This document shows, one piece after another, positions 8,999 through 20,630 of a stretch of 48,567 bases of DNA (position 1 is the first letter of the stretch; each line of letters begins with the position of its first letter). Source of the DNA: Ophiocordyceps camponoti-saundersi (nom. inval.). Its lineage: Eukaryota > Ascomycota > Sordariomycetes > Hypocreales > Ophiocordycipitaceae. The notes beneath the pieces are model-generated. The model saw only the letters and a program-made list of their open reading frames with translations, was not told the DNA's origin and did no database searches. The stretch spans positions 1 to 48,567 of the forward strand of contig PDHQ01000261.1 in NCBI GenBank assembly GCA_003339415.1, in the 5' to 3' direction. A program made the position numbers and the translations under genes.

Positions 8999-10234
8999 AT
9001 GGCTGCTGACGCTGCTGTCCATGACAAGGGGCTTGTCATCCCCGTCGGTCCCCTCTCCCCCTCATCTCCTCCTCCCCTCCCCTCCAATGCCCATCATAGC
9101 CTTCCCTCTCGATATGAGAAGAGACCTCCCTAGCTGACAACAAAGGTTATAAGCTCATCGACTTTTCCCGCTTCCTCGATGGCTCCCCCGCCGAGAAAGA
9201 GGCTACCGCAAAAGCAATGCTCCAGGGCTTCCAATCCGCCGGCTTCATCTACCTCCGCAACCACCCGATGCCAGCCGACGTCCTGAGCCGCACCTTTTCC
9301 CGCTCAGCCGACTTCTTCCGCCTTCCCGAGGCCGAGAAGCTGGCCTACAGTTGGACCACGCCCGAGGCCAACCGCGGCTACACCTTCATCGGCCGTGAAA
9401 AGACTTCGCAGGAAACGGACCCGGCCAAGATAGCCGCTGAGCGTGACGCCGTGCCTGACCTCAAGGAGACGTTCGAGATGGGCATTGAACCGCACCCCTT
9501 CCTCCAAAACCGCTGGCCTGCCGAAGAAGGTGATCTCAGGGGCTTCAAGGCACAAATGATGGACTTTTACGAGAGGTGTCAGTTCATACATTATCAGGTC
9601 ATGGTAGCCATTGCCATTGCCATGAACCTCGGCCCTACCTTTTTTGACAATTACTTTGATGCTTGCGATCACCAGCTGCGCCTCTTGCACTATCCCGAGG
9701 TCAAGGCCGAGGTCTTCCGGGCCAAGCCGGGCCAGGTCAGGGCCGGCGAACATAGTGTTGAGTCTCCAGGTAGCCTCTACCGGGGCCGAGACCAACCCGA
9801 CTGACCATGTCGTCGGAGCAGGACTATGGATCCATCACACTGCTCTTTCAAGACGACCGCGGCGGCCTGCAGGTCAAGAGCCCGACGGGTAATTACGTGG
9901 ACGCGACGCCCATCCCAGGCACCATCGTCGTTAACGCGGGCGACCTTTTGGCCCGATGGAGCAACGACACTATCAAGAGCACCCTTCACCGCGTCGTAGA
10001 GCCGCCGCGCAGGGTAGATGGCGAATACCCTTCACGGTACAGCATCGCGTACGCCAAAATCACCTAGTTGCTCTTTTTATCGCTTGGCTGACGTCGGACA
10101 GGTTTTTCGGCAACCCCAACTTTAGCACAATCATCGAGACGCTCCCGGGAACTTTTCTCAAGGAGGAGGACAAGAAGTATGAGGGCGTCAACAGCGGCAA
10201 GTACATAACGGGAAGACTCGCATTGACGTATTGA
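8999..10234 (+). CDS. 2-oxoglutarate/Fe(II)-dependent oxygenase, isopenicillin-N-synthase-like
   Basis: Soluble non-heme iron oxygenase of about 339 residues in four exons: 8999 to about 9047, about 9146-9756, 9822-10048 and 10102-10234. The N-terminal DIOX_N region shows L-I-D-F-S-R-F-L then AGFIYLRNHP. The catalytic half shows the metal-binding H-x-D formed across intron 2 (EHS, then DYGSITLLFQ), the distal histidine in STLHRVV, and the 2OG-anchoring R-Y-S in SRYSIA. Introns 2 (9757-9821) and 3 (10049-10101) are well supported by frame and by CTGAC branch sites. Intron 1 has a weak donor, so the first exon end is uncertain, with an alternative acceptor at 9133. Relatives act in secondary metabolism, gibberellin-like chemistry or detoxification; the substrate is unknown. 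Divergent partner of the ACMSD-type gene. Confidence 0.88.
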
Positions 10235-11017
10235 GTATTTCAAGAACAAGAATGAGGAAATTTGAGCGTGCTGTCATGTAGGCAGGCAGGTAGGATAGAT
10301 GGCTACTCGGCCGTCGTTATACATACACACTGCGCACTCTCCGGCTGCCACATACGATTCGAGTCATCGGACCGGAGCAAACAAAGACGATTGGCTGAGC
10401 AGAGATGGTCTTTCGTCGCGCCAAAACGCGCCCCTTACCGGTTCAAGAGAAGCTTTCGTATGGTGCGACGAGCAGAATGCTGGGACGAGGAAATGTGTCC
10501 ATCCCAACCCCGGATTGACAGACCTGAGGCTTATTTACCCCGTGTCGCCTTGAGTCGCAGCTGCGCGCTTGTGCGTTTCGGTCGACTTTATCGTCCGTGT
10601 GATGTGTTTTAGTGGTGCGACAGAGATGCCGGCAGTTGAAGCTTGAAGCGCGTGTGGCTTCATTTTGTCGTGAAGAAGGGGATAAAGGGGAAATATCTCT
10701 TCCTCTCTTCCAAGGAGTCATGTCTTCCTATCACGTTTGGGGCTTCTCTTCTCGCTTGACGACAACTTTTGCCTACTGATGATACTCATGTATGAGTCGA
10801 GAGGAAGAAGGTTTTGTTGATCTTGTTTTCCTTGCTCGAACCCCCCCGGTTTTGTTCCCCGTCTCCCTCTCTCTCTCCATCTCTCTCCTTCACCCCTCCT
10901 TTTTACCTCTTCCCTATTCCTCTCACTGTAAATGATCTTCCGGAACATCAGCATAGCTCCTTCTTTTGCAGTTGTGCAGTTGGCAGTGGACTCTTCCCCC
11001 CCAGAGACGACGCAACC
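10235..11017. other. Intergenic region upstream of the six-TM protein gene
   Basis: Roughly 780 bp with no convincing gene on either strand. The last 200 bp are pyrimidine-rich (CT runs at about 10862-10925), typical of a fungal 5' leader for the plus-strand gene starting at 11018. Confidence 0.5.
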
Positions 11018-11989
11018 ATGGAGGCGATGGATGTCGCACCGGCCTACCGGCTTCCCACCGGTACGGACTGGGAAGATTTCAGCTTTAACAGCAAAGCCCA
11101 CAAGACGAGCGAGTACGAACTCCGATCCACCTCCGTACAGGACAGCTCGCGCTTCTCGCAGTACGAGGTCGAGGCGGTGGTGGTACGGCAGCGGTACAGC
11201 CTGCTCTCGGGACTGCGACGCATGGTCACCGTCTTTCCCCTGCGGGATGCGGCTTGGCTCTCGGTCGTCATCTTCACCTTTGCCAGTTCGGCCTTGATCG
11301 TGGCCTCGTTCTTTCACCTCTTACCTTTGGTTACGCCGCGGACGACGTTTCCGGAGGAGGTGACCATCGGGGCTCCCGTGGCCATCTTCGTCGGCGGTAT
11401 GAGCTTCTTGGTGGGCGGTACGCTGGCGACGTTGGCTTCCTTTAACATCGAACGCGGACGGCCCTATCTTACGGAGGGGGGCAAAGTGCGGAGGGAGAGA
11501 GCTCGGATCTTCAGCCCGGAATGGGTCTGGTTCCCTCCCTGGACCGAGATGCGATCCGTCTTCATCCCCAACCCGGCCTTCCAAGCCGGCATGCTCTCCA
11601 CGCTCGGCGGGTACGCGCTGGCCATATCGGCCATAGCCGGCTTCCCTGGCCTCCTGGACGCCCGGGCGGCCGACTACCCGGACAAGGTACGCGGGCTGGT
11701 CCTGATACCCCTGATCGTCGGCGGGTCCCTTCTCACGGTGGGCGGCATGGTCCTCACGGCGGCGGTGCAGCAGGAGAGGTGGTACCGGCCGGCTCCCCTG
11801 TCGGCGGCTTGGCAGGGGAGTTTCTGGTTCGCCATGGCGCCGGCTTGGCTCGTCGCTTCGGGGGCCGTTTCCATTGCTGCGCCAGAGGAGTTGGTCCTCT
11901 CTTCTGCGTTTATGCTCGTCGCTTCAGTCTTGTTTTGGGTTGGCGCTGTGTTGCAGTGGTTTGTTGTCATGGAGGATTATCCTGATTGA
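11018..11989 (+). CDS. Six-TM integral membrane protein of unknown function
   Basis: Single-exon gene of 323 residues from the ATG at 11018 (CAACCATGG, strong context). A hydrophilic N-terminal tail of about 85 residues contains Tyr-based and acidic stretches. Six hydrophobic segments follow: around AAWLSVVIFTFASSALIV, APVAIFVGGMSFLVGGTL, GMLSTLGGYALAISAIAG, GLVLIPLIVGGSLLTVGG, WFAMAPAWLVASGAVSIA and FMLVASVLFWVGAVLQWF. A short acidic tail closes the protein. There is no signal peptide; the first membrane segment would act as anchor. I recognise no catalytic or transporter motif. It resembles the many fungal 'integral membrane protein' entries without assigned role, so localisation and function are open. 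An upstream in-frame extension to 10814 is CT-encoded low complexity and is taken as leader. Confidence 0.75.
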   Translation: MEAMDVAPAYRLPTGTDWEDFSFNSKAHKTSEYELRSTSVQDSSRFSQYEVEAVVVRQRYSLLSGLRRMVTVFPLRDAAWLSVVIFTFASSALIVASFFHLLPLVTPRTTFPEEVTIGAPVAIFVGGMSFLVGGTLATLASFNIERGRPYLTEGGKVRRERARIFSPEWVWFPPWTEMRSVFIPNPAFQAGMLSTLGGYALAISAIAGFPGLLDARAADYPDKVRGLVLIPLIVGGSLLTVGGMVLTAAVQQERWYRPAPLSAAWQGSFWFAMAPAWLVASGAVSIAAPEELVLSSAFMLVASVLFWVGAVLQWFVVMEDYPD

Positions 11990-12433
11990 GATTGAAGGTG
12001 GTGATGGGATGATTTTCTGACGTGTTGTTTTTTTTGGGGGGGTTGGTGATGATGGGTGTTTCTTTACTTTCTTGTTAGATATTTTTGTGTCATGATAGAT
12101 GTAACTTGTCGGCGACGTGTACGAAGACGTTCATGACGACGTGAATTAAGACGTGTATAAGGAAGACGTTGGATGTAGAAGAAAGGGGAGTGACGTCATG
12201 AGATGGGAGAGCTATCTGAGGGCGGTCAAGGGAGGCAGATGGGTAAAGCTCGGTGTTCTGACTGTCACTAACACATGCTCCCTAGTATCTATCTTGGTAG
12301 ATTAGCCCGCGCGATAAGGCCTGCTCACCTCAACTGTCAACATCCTCTGTCTCCTCACTCAACCCTCATCCAAATCCCCTTCCCTTTCATCATTCTCTCC
12401 TCCCTCATCTTCATCACATTCAAATCCGTAACC
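11990..12433. other. Intergenic region upstream of PHS1
   Basis: About 440 bp. The first part is T- and G-rich 3' DNA of the membrane-protein gene. The last 130 bp are CT-rich leader of PHS1. No other feature seen. Confidence 0.5.
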
Positions 12434-13246
12434 ATGTCTTCCAAATCATCGTACCTGATCATCTACAACGTATCGTCCGCAATAGCCTGGTCGATCGTAC
12501 TAGTCAGCGTGGTGAAGACGTACGCCGTCCACGGAGCGGAATCCGTCTATCCCGCCATCGGGAACTGGACGAGATGGACGCAGACTCTAGCCGCTCTTGA
12601 AGTTTTACATTCCCTCCTCGGTTCGTTCTCCTTTTCCCTTCACTTCTCCATCTCCAATCAAGAAGATCTTTAGTCTAATACCGAGAAAAAAAAAATAGGA
12701 ATCGTTCGTGCCCCCCTCTTCACTACCGCGATGCAAGTCTCCTCCCGCTACCTCCTAACATGGGGCATCGTCCACCGATACCCATCCGTCTCCTCTTCGC
12801 CATTCTACTCGACGATGCTTCTAGCCTGGTCGTTTTCGGAAGTCGTTCGGTACTCGTATTTCGTCGCCTTGCTCTCTTCGGGAGATTCGTCGCCCTCTGG
12901 CTTCCTCACTAGATTGAGGTATAATACCTTTTGGGTCTTTTACCCGCTTGGTATTAGCAGCGAGTGCGTTCTCGTTTATAAGGCTACGGCGCTTTGCTCG
13001 GAGGTCGAGAGGCTTGCGCTTTATGCCGTTCTCGCTGTTTACGTTCCTGGTATTTGTTGGCTTCTTTTTTTTTTCCGTTGCCCCCTTTTTTCCGTCTGTC
13101 TGTCATTCTGTCTGTCTGTCTGTCTGTCTGTATGTCTAACATGTCGTCCTCTTCTAGGCTCTTACCTCCTTTACTCGCACATGATCGCCCAGCGGAGAAA
13201 AGTGATGCGGTCTCTCAAGGCAAAGGATGAAAAGGCTACCCGCTGA
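12434..13246 (+). CDS. PHS1: Very-long-chain 3-hydroxyacyl-CoA dehydratase (PTPLA/HACD family)
   Basis: ER membrane enzyme for the third step of very-long-chain fatty acid elongation (3-hydroxyacyl-CoA to trans-2-enoyl-CoA), feeding sphingolipid synthesis. Three exons (12434-12620, 12699-13049, 13158-13246) encode 208 residues, close to the yeast size of 217. Seen: the N-terminal membrane helix, the WTQTLA-LEVLHSLLG segment, the RAPLFTTAMQVSSR region, and the family core SEVVRYSYF followed by YNTFWVFYPLGISSE, which contains the Tyr and Glu that form the dehydratase active site. The C terminus ends in basic and lysine-rich residues, compatible with ER retrieval. Intron 1 (12621-12698) is supported by frame. 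Intron 2 (13050-13157) is 108 nt, stop-free and in frame, so retention would insert 36 residues. Confidence 0.93.
13093..13134 (+). repeat. (TCTG)n microsatellite inside PHS1 intron 2
   Basis: Imperfect TCTG repeats fill much of the second intron of the dehydratase gene, just upstream of its CTTCTAG acceptor. They probably serve as the polypyrimidine-rich part of the intron. Confidence 0.8.
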
Positions 13247-13537
13247 AGCTCGCTCATCTTCATTTTCCTCTTATCAGACATCATTAACATGTGCTGCTTC
13301 TCGCTCGCCCACGCGGGATAGAGAAGCTCTCAACGTAATAATAGGCCTTGATGGAACGCATACATAGATATCACTACTGTTTAGTAACTGTAGACGAAGG
13401 GTTTTGTACAATTTTTCGAGTCACAGGGAAAATAAAGCATCCCATAAAACCTATGAGACCAGAAACCAAAGACTCCCCTGTCCATGTCCCTCCCCTCCGT
13501 CAGTTCCTCAAGCCCACAGCATGCCTCCGTCAACCCC

Positions 13538-15065
13538 TCACAAGACCTCTTCTTCTACCAGAGGCTTCTCATCCGCCTCATACCACTCATTCTGAAACCA
13601 CTTCTCGATCAAAGCAGCAGCATCCATCGTCAAGGTCTCGTACCCAGGATTCGCATCCGGTTCAAACATATCTAAACACGCCCCCCAAACAAAGTCAGTT
13701 CCGCAACCTTCTTCTCCTCTCTCTTCAGAAAGAAGACCCGAGAACAAGAAGAAAAAAACACCTACTCATGTGCGCCCTGGGCTCATCCGGCGCCTTGTCA
13801 TTGACAGCCTCAACCCAATGACCGGCAGCCATCGTCTTGGGTAGGTTACAAAACGTCCTTTCGCGACCGAGGACCGTCCCCGCCACCACACCGGCGACGG
13901 AGGCGGTCGGGGAAGAGGCTCCCCTACCGAGACGGGTGTATACGTTGGCGAAGCCGAGGGAGAGCTCGTCCGCGAGCTGGACCATGCAGCTGACTCGCTT
14001 CTTCAGCTGCTCCGGCCGGGCGAGGCATCCGACGAACTCGAGATGGGAGGAAGCCCAGGTCCAGCCTGAGGTAAGGTGATCCCTGTTGGCCCAGGCCGCC
14101 GCCCCGCCCGCCGCCATCGCCCCGGCTGCCCCGGCGTACATGGCGACCTTTCCCCAACGGGCCCAGGAGCTGTTATTCGCAGCCGATGATGTCGTCGTCG
14201 TAGTAGTCAAAGCCGTCGCGCTCTTCTCGCCTGCAGTCTGCTGCGATCCGCCACTGCCCCATATCATGTTTGACAGACCGTTGAGCTGGGAGATGGCCGA
14301 AGCAGCATTCTGATAATGCCCCTCAGCGCCGTGCGCCACGACACCAGGCGAGATGCCAAGAAAGGGTGTATCGAGAGCCAAAACGGCCTGAACGTAGGGA
14401 AACATGAGACCGTTGAACGAAGACGAAGAAGGCTCCTTCTTCTCAACCCCGTCCTCCGAATAGATGGGCTTGTCCGAAGCCAGGCCGATGACCGTCTCGG
14501 CCGCGACGATGCCGCCCATCGAATGGCCTACCAGCACCGTCCGAACCGAAGGCTCGACCGTGGGCGAAGTCGTTCCCGCCTCCACCTCGAGGTCGATGAC
14601 CTTGTCCTCGAGCCTATACGGGATTATGGGAAGGGGGGCAAGTCAGCCGGCATCCTTTTCCGTTTTTCTCCATCTCCTCCTCGTCCTCATCCTCGTCATC
14701 ATCCTCGTCATCATCATCCTCGTCATCATCATCACCATCCTCCTCCTCAACAAGAGGAACGAAGAAGAAACAAAAAAAAAGGGGGTCAACGAACCAGCTC
14801 CGAAACCGGCTCACGCATTCTCCCAAGTCGCCTCGCGTCTCGTACGTCGGATACACCAGCACCCTCACCTCCACCCGCGGCAGCCTCTGCGCCACCGCCG
14901 CTCGCAGGTCCTCGGTGAAGCGGAGGTCTTGACCAAACGTCTTGTCGTCCCCCTACTTCTTTTGATTATTACTTTCATCGTCATACGCTGCCTTTTCATT
15001 CTTCAGTATGAGATAAGTCCTACCTTGAAGCCGTGGATGAAGCAGAGAATCACCGTCTTCCGCAT
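13538..15065 (-). CDS. Alpha/beta-hydrolase (DUF676-like serine esterase/lipase)
   Basis: Putative intracellular serine hydrolase of 393 residues in four exons (15065-15024, 14952-14795, 14613-13766, 13671-13538). It begins ILCFIHGFK-GDDKTFG, the oxyanion-hole HG region of the fold. The nucleophile elbow GHSMGG lies in VLVGHSMGGIVAAE. LALDTPFLGISPG follows, as in lipase-like members. A conserved end region with H-M-N-M-F-EP is likely to supply the catalytic histidine. A small hydrophobic Ala/Gly-rich segment (KVAMYAGAAGAMAAGGAAAW) inserted after the Thr/Ser-rich linker could dip into a membrane. No signal peptide. Introns: 15023-14953, 14794-14614 (181 nt, with TCATCC/TCG repeats) and 13765-13672, all GT-AG and phase-consistent. 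Substrate unknown; fungal relatives act on glycerolipids or are uncharacterised. Confidence 0.85.
14682..14758. repeat. TCC/TCA/TCG microsatellite in an intron of the alpha/beta-hydrolase gene
   Basis: Imperfect TCCTCG and TCATCA trinucleotide units fill the middle of the 181-nt intron. Translated in any frame they give only Asp/Glu or Leu/Ile/Val low complexity, which explains spurious long frames here. Confidence 0.8.
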
Positions 15066-15680
15066 CCTTGGAGAGGCATGGAAACAAGAACTGTCGAGAC
15101 GCGCGGGATGTCGTCAGTTTGCGACGGTTCATGACTAATTGTGCAGCCCATTCATTACGTACGCAAGCCTCAATAGATGCATGAAATATGTAGATGCATG
15201 ACGAAGCAAGCAAGGAAGCTCCTTCGGAGTCCTCAGTCCCTCAACGTCAACCTCAGCCTCACTCATGTCCATGCCAACATGCTCCTATATGCAGATCGTA
15301 TAGCGTAGTACATACTACTACCTTGCTCTCTCTCTCATACAAACCAACCGCCTCAATACCTGTTTACCGTAAAGCGCTGCGTATCATCCGCTAGACATCT
15401 AACCATGAAAAGCCCCCTTTTGCGTCGCCTCTAGACAGTAAACACCGCCTCCGTCCCCCTTCTTTGCTCATCACCAGAGCTGGTATTCGTCGTTCTCCTC
15501 CATGTTCGCCCCTCTGTTCCGGCTTGTCAAAATCCATCCCCTCCAACGCCATAGACAGATGCATGGTTGCCTGACTGAACAGTAGCAAAAGAAAATGCAT
15601 CGTCATAAACAAATGGCATGAAAAAAAGATATAAAAAAAAAGGACAAAAAGGTCCGAAGATGATCTCATCATCCCCCTCC
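15066..15680. other. Intergenic region between the alpha/beta-hydrolase start and the SNF2 stop
   Basis: About 615 bp. It includes the 3' region of SNF2 and the promoter of the hydrolase, both on the minus strand. An open minus-strand frame at 15672-15391 is T- and F-rich and looks like SNF2 3'-untranslated DNA. No gene seen. Confidence 0.5.
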
Positions 15681-18600
15681 TTACTCCTCGTCACTTAAGC
15701 CGGACCGCCCGCCGTTGGCCGTCGACACGATCCGGATCCGCGTTCCGCCCGGTTGAGGCGTCCCCCCGCTCCCGGACGGGGCAACGGACCCTGCTTCCAG
15801 CTCCGCCAGCTCAGGGTGAGCCTCTAGCTCCTCGGCGAACTTGCTGTTGAAGAACTCCTGTCATCTGCGTCAGCAAGAACAAACACTTGATTCTGGCTGA
15901 GCTGCAACTAACCTCCATCGTCCTCGCATCCTGGTACAGGATGCTGCCGTCCTCATTGTAAGTTTGGCAGTTCCGGATCATGAGCTCAATGTCTTTGCGA
16001 AGATCGCCCAGGCAGCCGTACTCCTCCTTCTTGATGCGCGTCTGTATCTGGTTCATACAGATGGGGTTCTGGATGATGACGTAGTAGTCGGCGTAGTCGC
16101 GTTTCGGTGGCAATTTGACAAAGGGGCCAATGATGAGTCGCTTCCCGGCGTCGGACTCGTCGTCATCGCCAGGCGGCTCGATATCGTCCACCTCGAGAGT
16201 CATCAGGGCGTCGTACAGAGAACGCAGGCTCTTCTGCAGCGTCTCGCGCTGCTGCAGGCTCAGCCGCGGTTCCCCGCCGCCGCCAACGCCGCCGCCGCTC
16301 CCGACCCGGCTGGGCCTTCCCTGTGGGCCGCGTCGCTTCTTGGCCGGGGGCTCCTCATCGCCGTCTTCGGCCTTGCGCTTCTCGTTCTTGCTGCCCGGCT
16401 TACGCCCGCGCTTTTTGGGTGTCTCCACCTCCTCGGGGCTGCCCTGACTCCCGGACGGCGAATTGTCCATCGAGTTTATCAGTGCCATCTTCTTCAGCCT
16501 GTTGTTTTCTCGCTTGTCCTTGCGCGCCATCTTCCGCGCCGCCGCCGCCTCGGGCGAGTCCTCGTCGTCATCGACGGCCATCAGCCACTGCTCCTCCGTC
16601 AAGCCGTCGTCGTACCGCACCTTTGTGCGTTCGCGCGCTCCGCGGCCCAACGCCACCTCCTCACTCTCCTCCTCTACCGCCGGGTTTCCTTCGTTCAGAT
16701 AAATTTCGGGTAACTCGTCCTCACCCATCAGACGCGGCTTGCTCTTGGCACCGGCTGCCGTGCCGTAGGTCGGGTCCTTCTGCCGCTGCTCGTCCATCTT
16801 CTGGAACACGACGAGCTCGTCGTCGTTACGAGCCAACATCATATTCAGCTCTTCGTCTTCCATGTCATCTTGCTCGCCTGACTCGGCCATGTCAGCCGTC
16901 TCGAGCAGGGTGCGCAGCATGGCGTCACGGTCCGTTTCCGAAGACTTGTTGTCGAAGCGACCGGCCTGGATGACTTTGCCGTCCATATCCAGCTTGAATC
17001 TCGCCCGCTCCAGGATCTTCTCCTCTACTGAGTTGGTGCTGATGAGGCGGAGAATCCGCACCTCATTTTTCTGTCCGATACGATGAGCACGATCCTGGGC
17101 CTGCAGATCCTGGTGAGGGTTCCAGTCCGAATCGTAGATGATGACCGTGTCTGCCGTCTGCAAATTGAGACCGAGGCCGCCAGCACGGGTCGACAACAGG
17201 AACATGAAATACTTCGAGTCGGGCGCGTTGAACTCGCGAAGCAGGTCAGAGCGCTCATCCGACTTGGTCGTACCATCTAGACGCAGATATTCGAACTTCC
17301 TGTACCGTAGGTAGTCTTCCATAATGTCCATGATCGCCGTCATTTGGAAGAACATCAAGACGCGGTGCCCTGTGGCCTGGTACTTGGGTAGGATGCGATC
17401 CAGCAGCTCGAATTTGCCAGCCGTTCTCCACAGCAGGTCGTTGCTGATGCTCATGGGGTTCATGACATTCTCGACCTCGTCGAAGACGAAAGGGTGGTTG
17501 CACAGCTTGCGGAGCTGCATGATCATGTTGCTCAGCCCGCGGGCGCTCGTTTTGCCGCCTTTGCCGTCGCTGACGACGAGCTTGTTGTGCGTCACCATTT
17601 GCTTGTAGAGTTTCGACTGCAGTGCCGAGAACTTGCACTTGATCACCTTTTCCGTCTTGTCTGGCAAGTCCTTCTCCACGTCCTTCTTCAGGCGCCGCAG
17701 TAGGAACGGACGGAGCACCTTATGCAGGCGGCGAATAACGAGAATCTGCTCTTCTTCCGTCAATTCCATCTTGTCCTGACCGCCCGTGTTGGCAAATGGT
17801 GTGTTGAACCACTCGTCGAACGTCTTGACCGATTTGAAGATATTGGGCAAGACGAAATTGAGCATGGCCCACAGCTCGGCAAGGTTATTCTGCAAGGGAG
17901 TACCGGTCAGGATGAGGCGGAAGCGAGTGACGTAGTACTGCTGGATCGTGGCGCTCAGCTTCGAGTTTGTGTTCTTCATCCGATGGCCCTCGTCGATAAT
18001 CATGTGGAACCACTTGATTTTGCTGAGGATGGGCCGGTCCTTGATGATGTACTCGTACGTCGTCAGGAGAACCTGGAACCTACCCTGACGAATCTTCTCC
18101 TGTTGCAGCTTGCGCGTATTAGGCGGGCCCTTGTACACTATCCGGGACACTGAAGGCGCCCATTTCTCGAACTCGAGATTCCAATTGGTCAGGGTACTCA
18201 GGGGTACGATGACGAGGTAGGGGCCGCTCTGCATCTTCCTCTCAATCAGGTAGGTGATGAGACTAATGGTCTGAATCGTCTTGCCGAGACCCATCTCGTC
18301 GGCCAGGATGCCGTTGAGGTTGTTGTTGTAGAGCGACAGCATCCACTGGAGACCCTTGAGCTGGTACTCCTTGAGGGAACCGCCGACGAGGATGTTGGCC
18401 TGCTCGGTAACTTCTTCGCGGACGCGGTGGGCGACGGCGTAGTAGTCGATCTTCTTGCTGCCGCCGGCGCTGTCGTCTTCCGTCTCCTCTTGGACAAAGG
18501 CGTTCATATCGTCGCCGTAAGTCTCCGCCGCTTGCCGCTGCTGAGCCTTAACGGACGAGGCGAGCTGGTGGAGGAATCCATCGGTCTGCTTGAGAAGGTG

Positions 18601-20096
18601 AGTAATGCGCGTGTCCTTGGCCTGGTCGAGTAGTTTGAGGTAGGCCTCTTCGTCGTTGGCCTTGAGGGCCTGCAGACGCTGCTTGGCCGTCCTCTCGACT
18701 CGCTTCTGCTCTTCCTTTTCGATGTTGAAGTGCTGCGCGTACATGAGGCGGCTCAGCTTGTGCATCTTGGTGCGCTGGGCGGTGGCGGCGTCGTGGATTT
18801 CGGCCCTGTGGTGGAGGATGGCGCGGAGGAAGTCGACGTGCTTCTTCTTCTCGCGATTCTCGCGGGCGTCACGCTGCTGCTTCTCCAGCTTCTCTGTGAT
18901 GCGCGCCTCCCGGACATTTTGCTTCTTCATGCGGCGATAGTGGGAGCGATTTGTGGTCATGGCCAGGTTGTCGTAATGCATCATCTGGCGCCCGATCTTA
19001 TCGCGCAGCGCACGCTGCTTGGCGTAGAGGCCGAGGGCCTTCATCTCGATGATGGCCTTGAGCTTCAGCGAATCGTCGGCCTCGAGCGTCTCTTTAGTCG
19101 TGTCCCAATGGGCGAGGTTCGCCGGCAGGTTCTTGAGATCGGAATAGCGCTGGGCCATGCGATTGAAGAGAATGACTTCTCTCTCGTAACGAAGATGGTC
19201 GAAGTCTATGCCTGTGGGGAAAATACCGGGGACGAACCAGCGATTCTTGCGCGAGGCGTGGTCGAGGTATTTGATGGATGACCGCACGAGAGAGGTGCCA
19301 TATGGTGACTTGACCGACTTGTAGACGTGAGCTTTGGGTATGGCCGAGGGAGAGTCCGACTCCTGAGGAGCGGCCAACTCTGGGCCGGTAGGTGTGGTCT
19401 TTGCAGCATCCTGGGGAAACTTGGCCGACGTGCTCTGAGGGGACTCTGCAACGGCGGCGGCGGCGGCTGCTTGGCGGCGTTGCCTCTGGTTGAAGATGGC
19501 CTGCTGCAGCTGGGCAGACACGCCGACATTCTTACCTAGGAGCTTGAAGGCTTGAATCTGTTGCCGCAGGAGAGAAAGCTGCTGCTGGCTGAACTGGATT
19601 GACCCCGAGCCCGGACCCAGGGCGGGTCCCGGACCGGAAGCAGCTGGGGGGGTGTTTGGATTCGGTTGCGCCGGTTGTGAAGCGCCGCCATGCTGGGGCC
19701 GGCCGCCGTTGGCGGTACCGTTGGAGGCACCCAGCATGAGCGACTTCGGTTGTTGATGCGAAGGGGGTGGTGGTTGTTGATGTTGCTGTTGTTGTTGTTG
19801 ATGTTGTTGCATGTATTGCTGTTGAGTTCTGCGCATATTATGCTGTTGCTGGAAGTTCATTAGGAAATGGGAGGCTTTGATGAATTCAGGATCAGAAGGG
19901 GGAACGCCCTGTTCCTTCATCTGCTTCAGTTTCTATGCCTAGGTGTCAGCAGCGAACTCATGAGGTACAAGGTAGGTAAATGTGCGTCCAACAGGACACT
20001 CACCCGGAAGACCTCCTCAGCCTGTTGCTTGGTCGCGCCGGCAGGCATCGGCGCGCCGGGATGCTGCACGGCAGGCGGAACCTGCACCGAAGCCAT
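15681..20096 (-). CDS. SNF2/STH1: SWI/SNF-RSC family chromatin-remodelling ATPase
   Basis: Catalytic ATPase of a SWI/SNF- or RSC-type nucleosome remodeller, nuclear, about 1429 residues. Three exons: 20096-20004 (31 residues), 19932-15913, 15857-15681. Domains in order: Q-rich N terminus; QLQ motif (about 144-170); HSA helix (about 372-445); Snf2 N-lobe with DEMGLGKT (576-583), DEGH box (678-681) and LTGTPLQNN; C-lobe with VLMFFQMTAIMDIM and the arginine-finger region RAHRIGQ (979-985); a SnAC-like acidic region; AT-hook KKRGRKPG (about 1204); and a bromodomain (about 1260-1370) whose end, NCQTYNEDGS, shows the acetyl-lysine-binding asparagine. The final exon (EFFNSKFAEEL and a Ser/Gly tail) completes the last bromodomain helix. 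Introns 20003-19933 and 15912-15858 have canonical GTGAGT/GTTAGT donors. Filamentous ascomycetes usually have one or two such genes, so SNF2 versus STH1 is not decided. Confidence 0.96.
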
Positions 20097-20536
20097 GATG
20101 GGGGGGAAGGGGGGGATGAGATGACGGGATACGATGGCTACCGTATCCCGATGAGGAGAGTAATTCTCCTAGATCCACCGCTTTTTGGTCCCTTTTTTCC
20201 TCAACGGACTTATGGACGGTTCATATCGAGTGTCCCGGGGCGAGGGGGAACGGATGGAAGGCAGCGCGTTTCAACGGGTGCGGATGTCGTCGAGGTGGCG
20301 CGTCAAGCAAAGTGCCTTTTTTTTGGCCCCCGGAGTGGAGGATTTGCTGCGGCGCTACGGCGGCGCTGAACGGAGGGGGGGGGGGGGGGGGGGGGAGAAT
20401 GGAGTCAGGGAGGGTAAAGCGAGGGATTGAAAATTGTGCGGGCGAACGCGGGCGCGTCGGGGGGGTCAGAGGCTGATCCGGTACCGCACGGGTTGCGACG
20501 TGCGGGAAAGGAGACCTTTGGAGGGGGGAAGGGGGT

Positions 20537-20574
<38 letters not shown>

Positions 20575-20593
20575 CCCCCGGGGGGGGGGGGGG

Positions 20594-20630
<37 letters not shown>

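Noticed and set aside
9304..9796. 163-codon frame antisense to the 2OG oxygenase
   Set aside because: Mirror of a GC-rich coding exon; the sense strand has the conserved H-x-D and R-x-S motifs.
10718..11317. 199-codon minus-strand frame over the leader of the six-TM gene
   Set aside because: Composition is Arg/Glu/Gly low complexity from CT-rich DNA and it overlaps the supported plus-strand gene start.
15391..15672. 93-codon minus-strand frame downstream of SNF2
   Set aside because: Phe/Leu-rich translation of T-rich 3'-untranslated DNA.
15964..17638. Several long plus-strand frames antisense to SNF2
   Set aside because: Explained by GC-rich codon bias of the SNF2 exon; no independent motifs.
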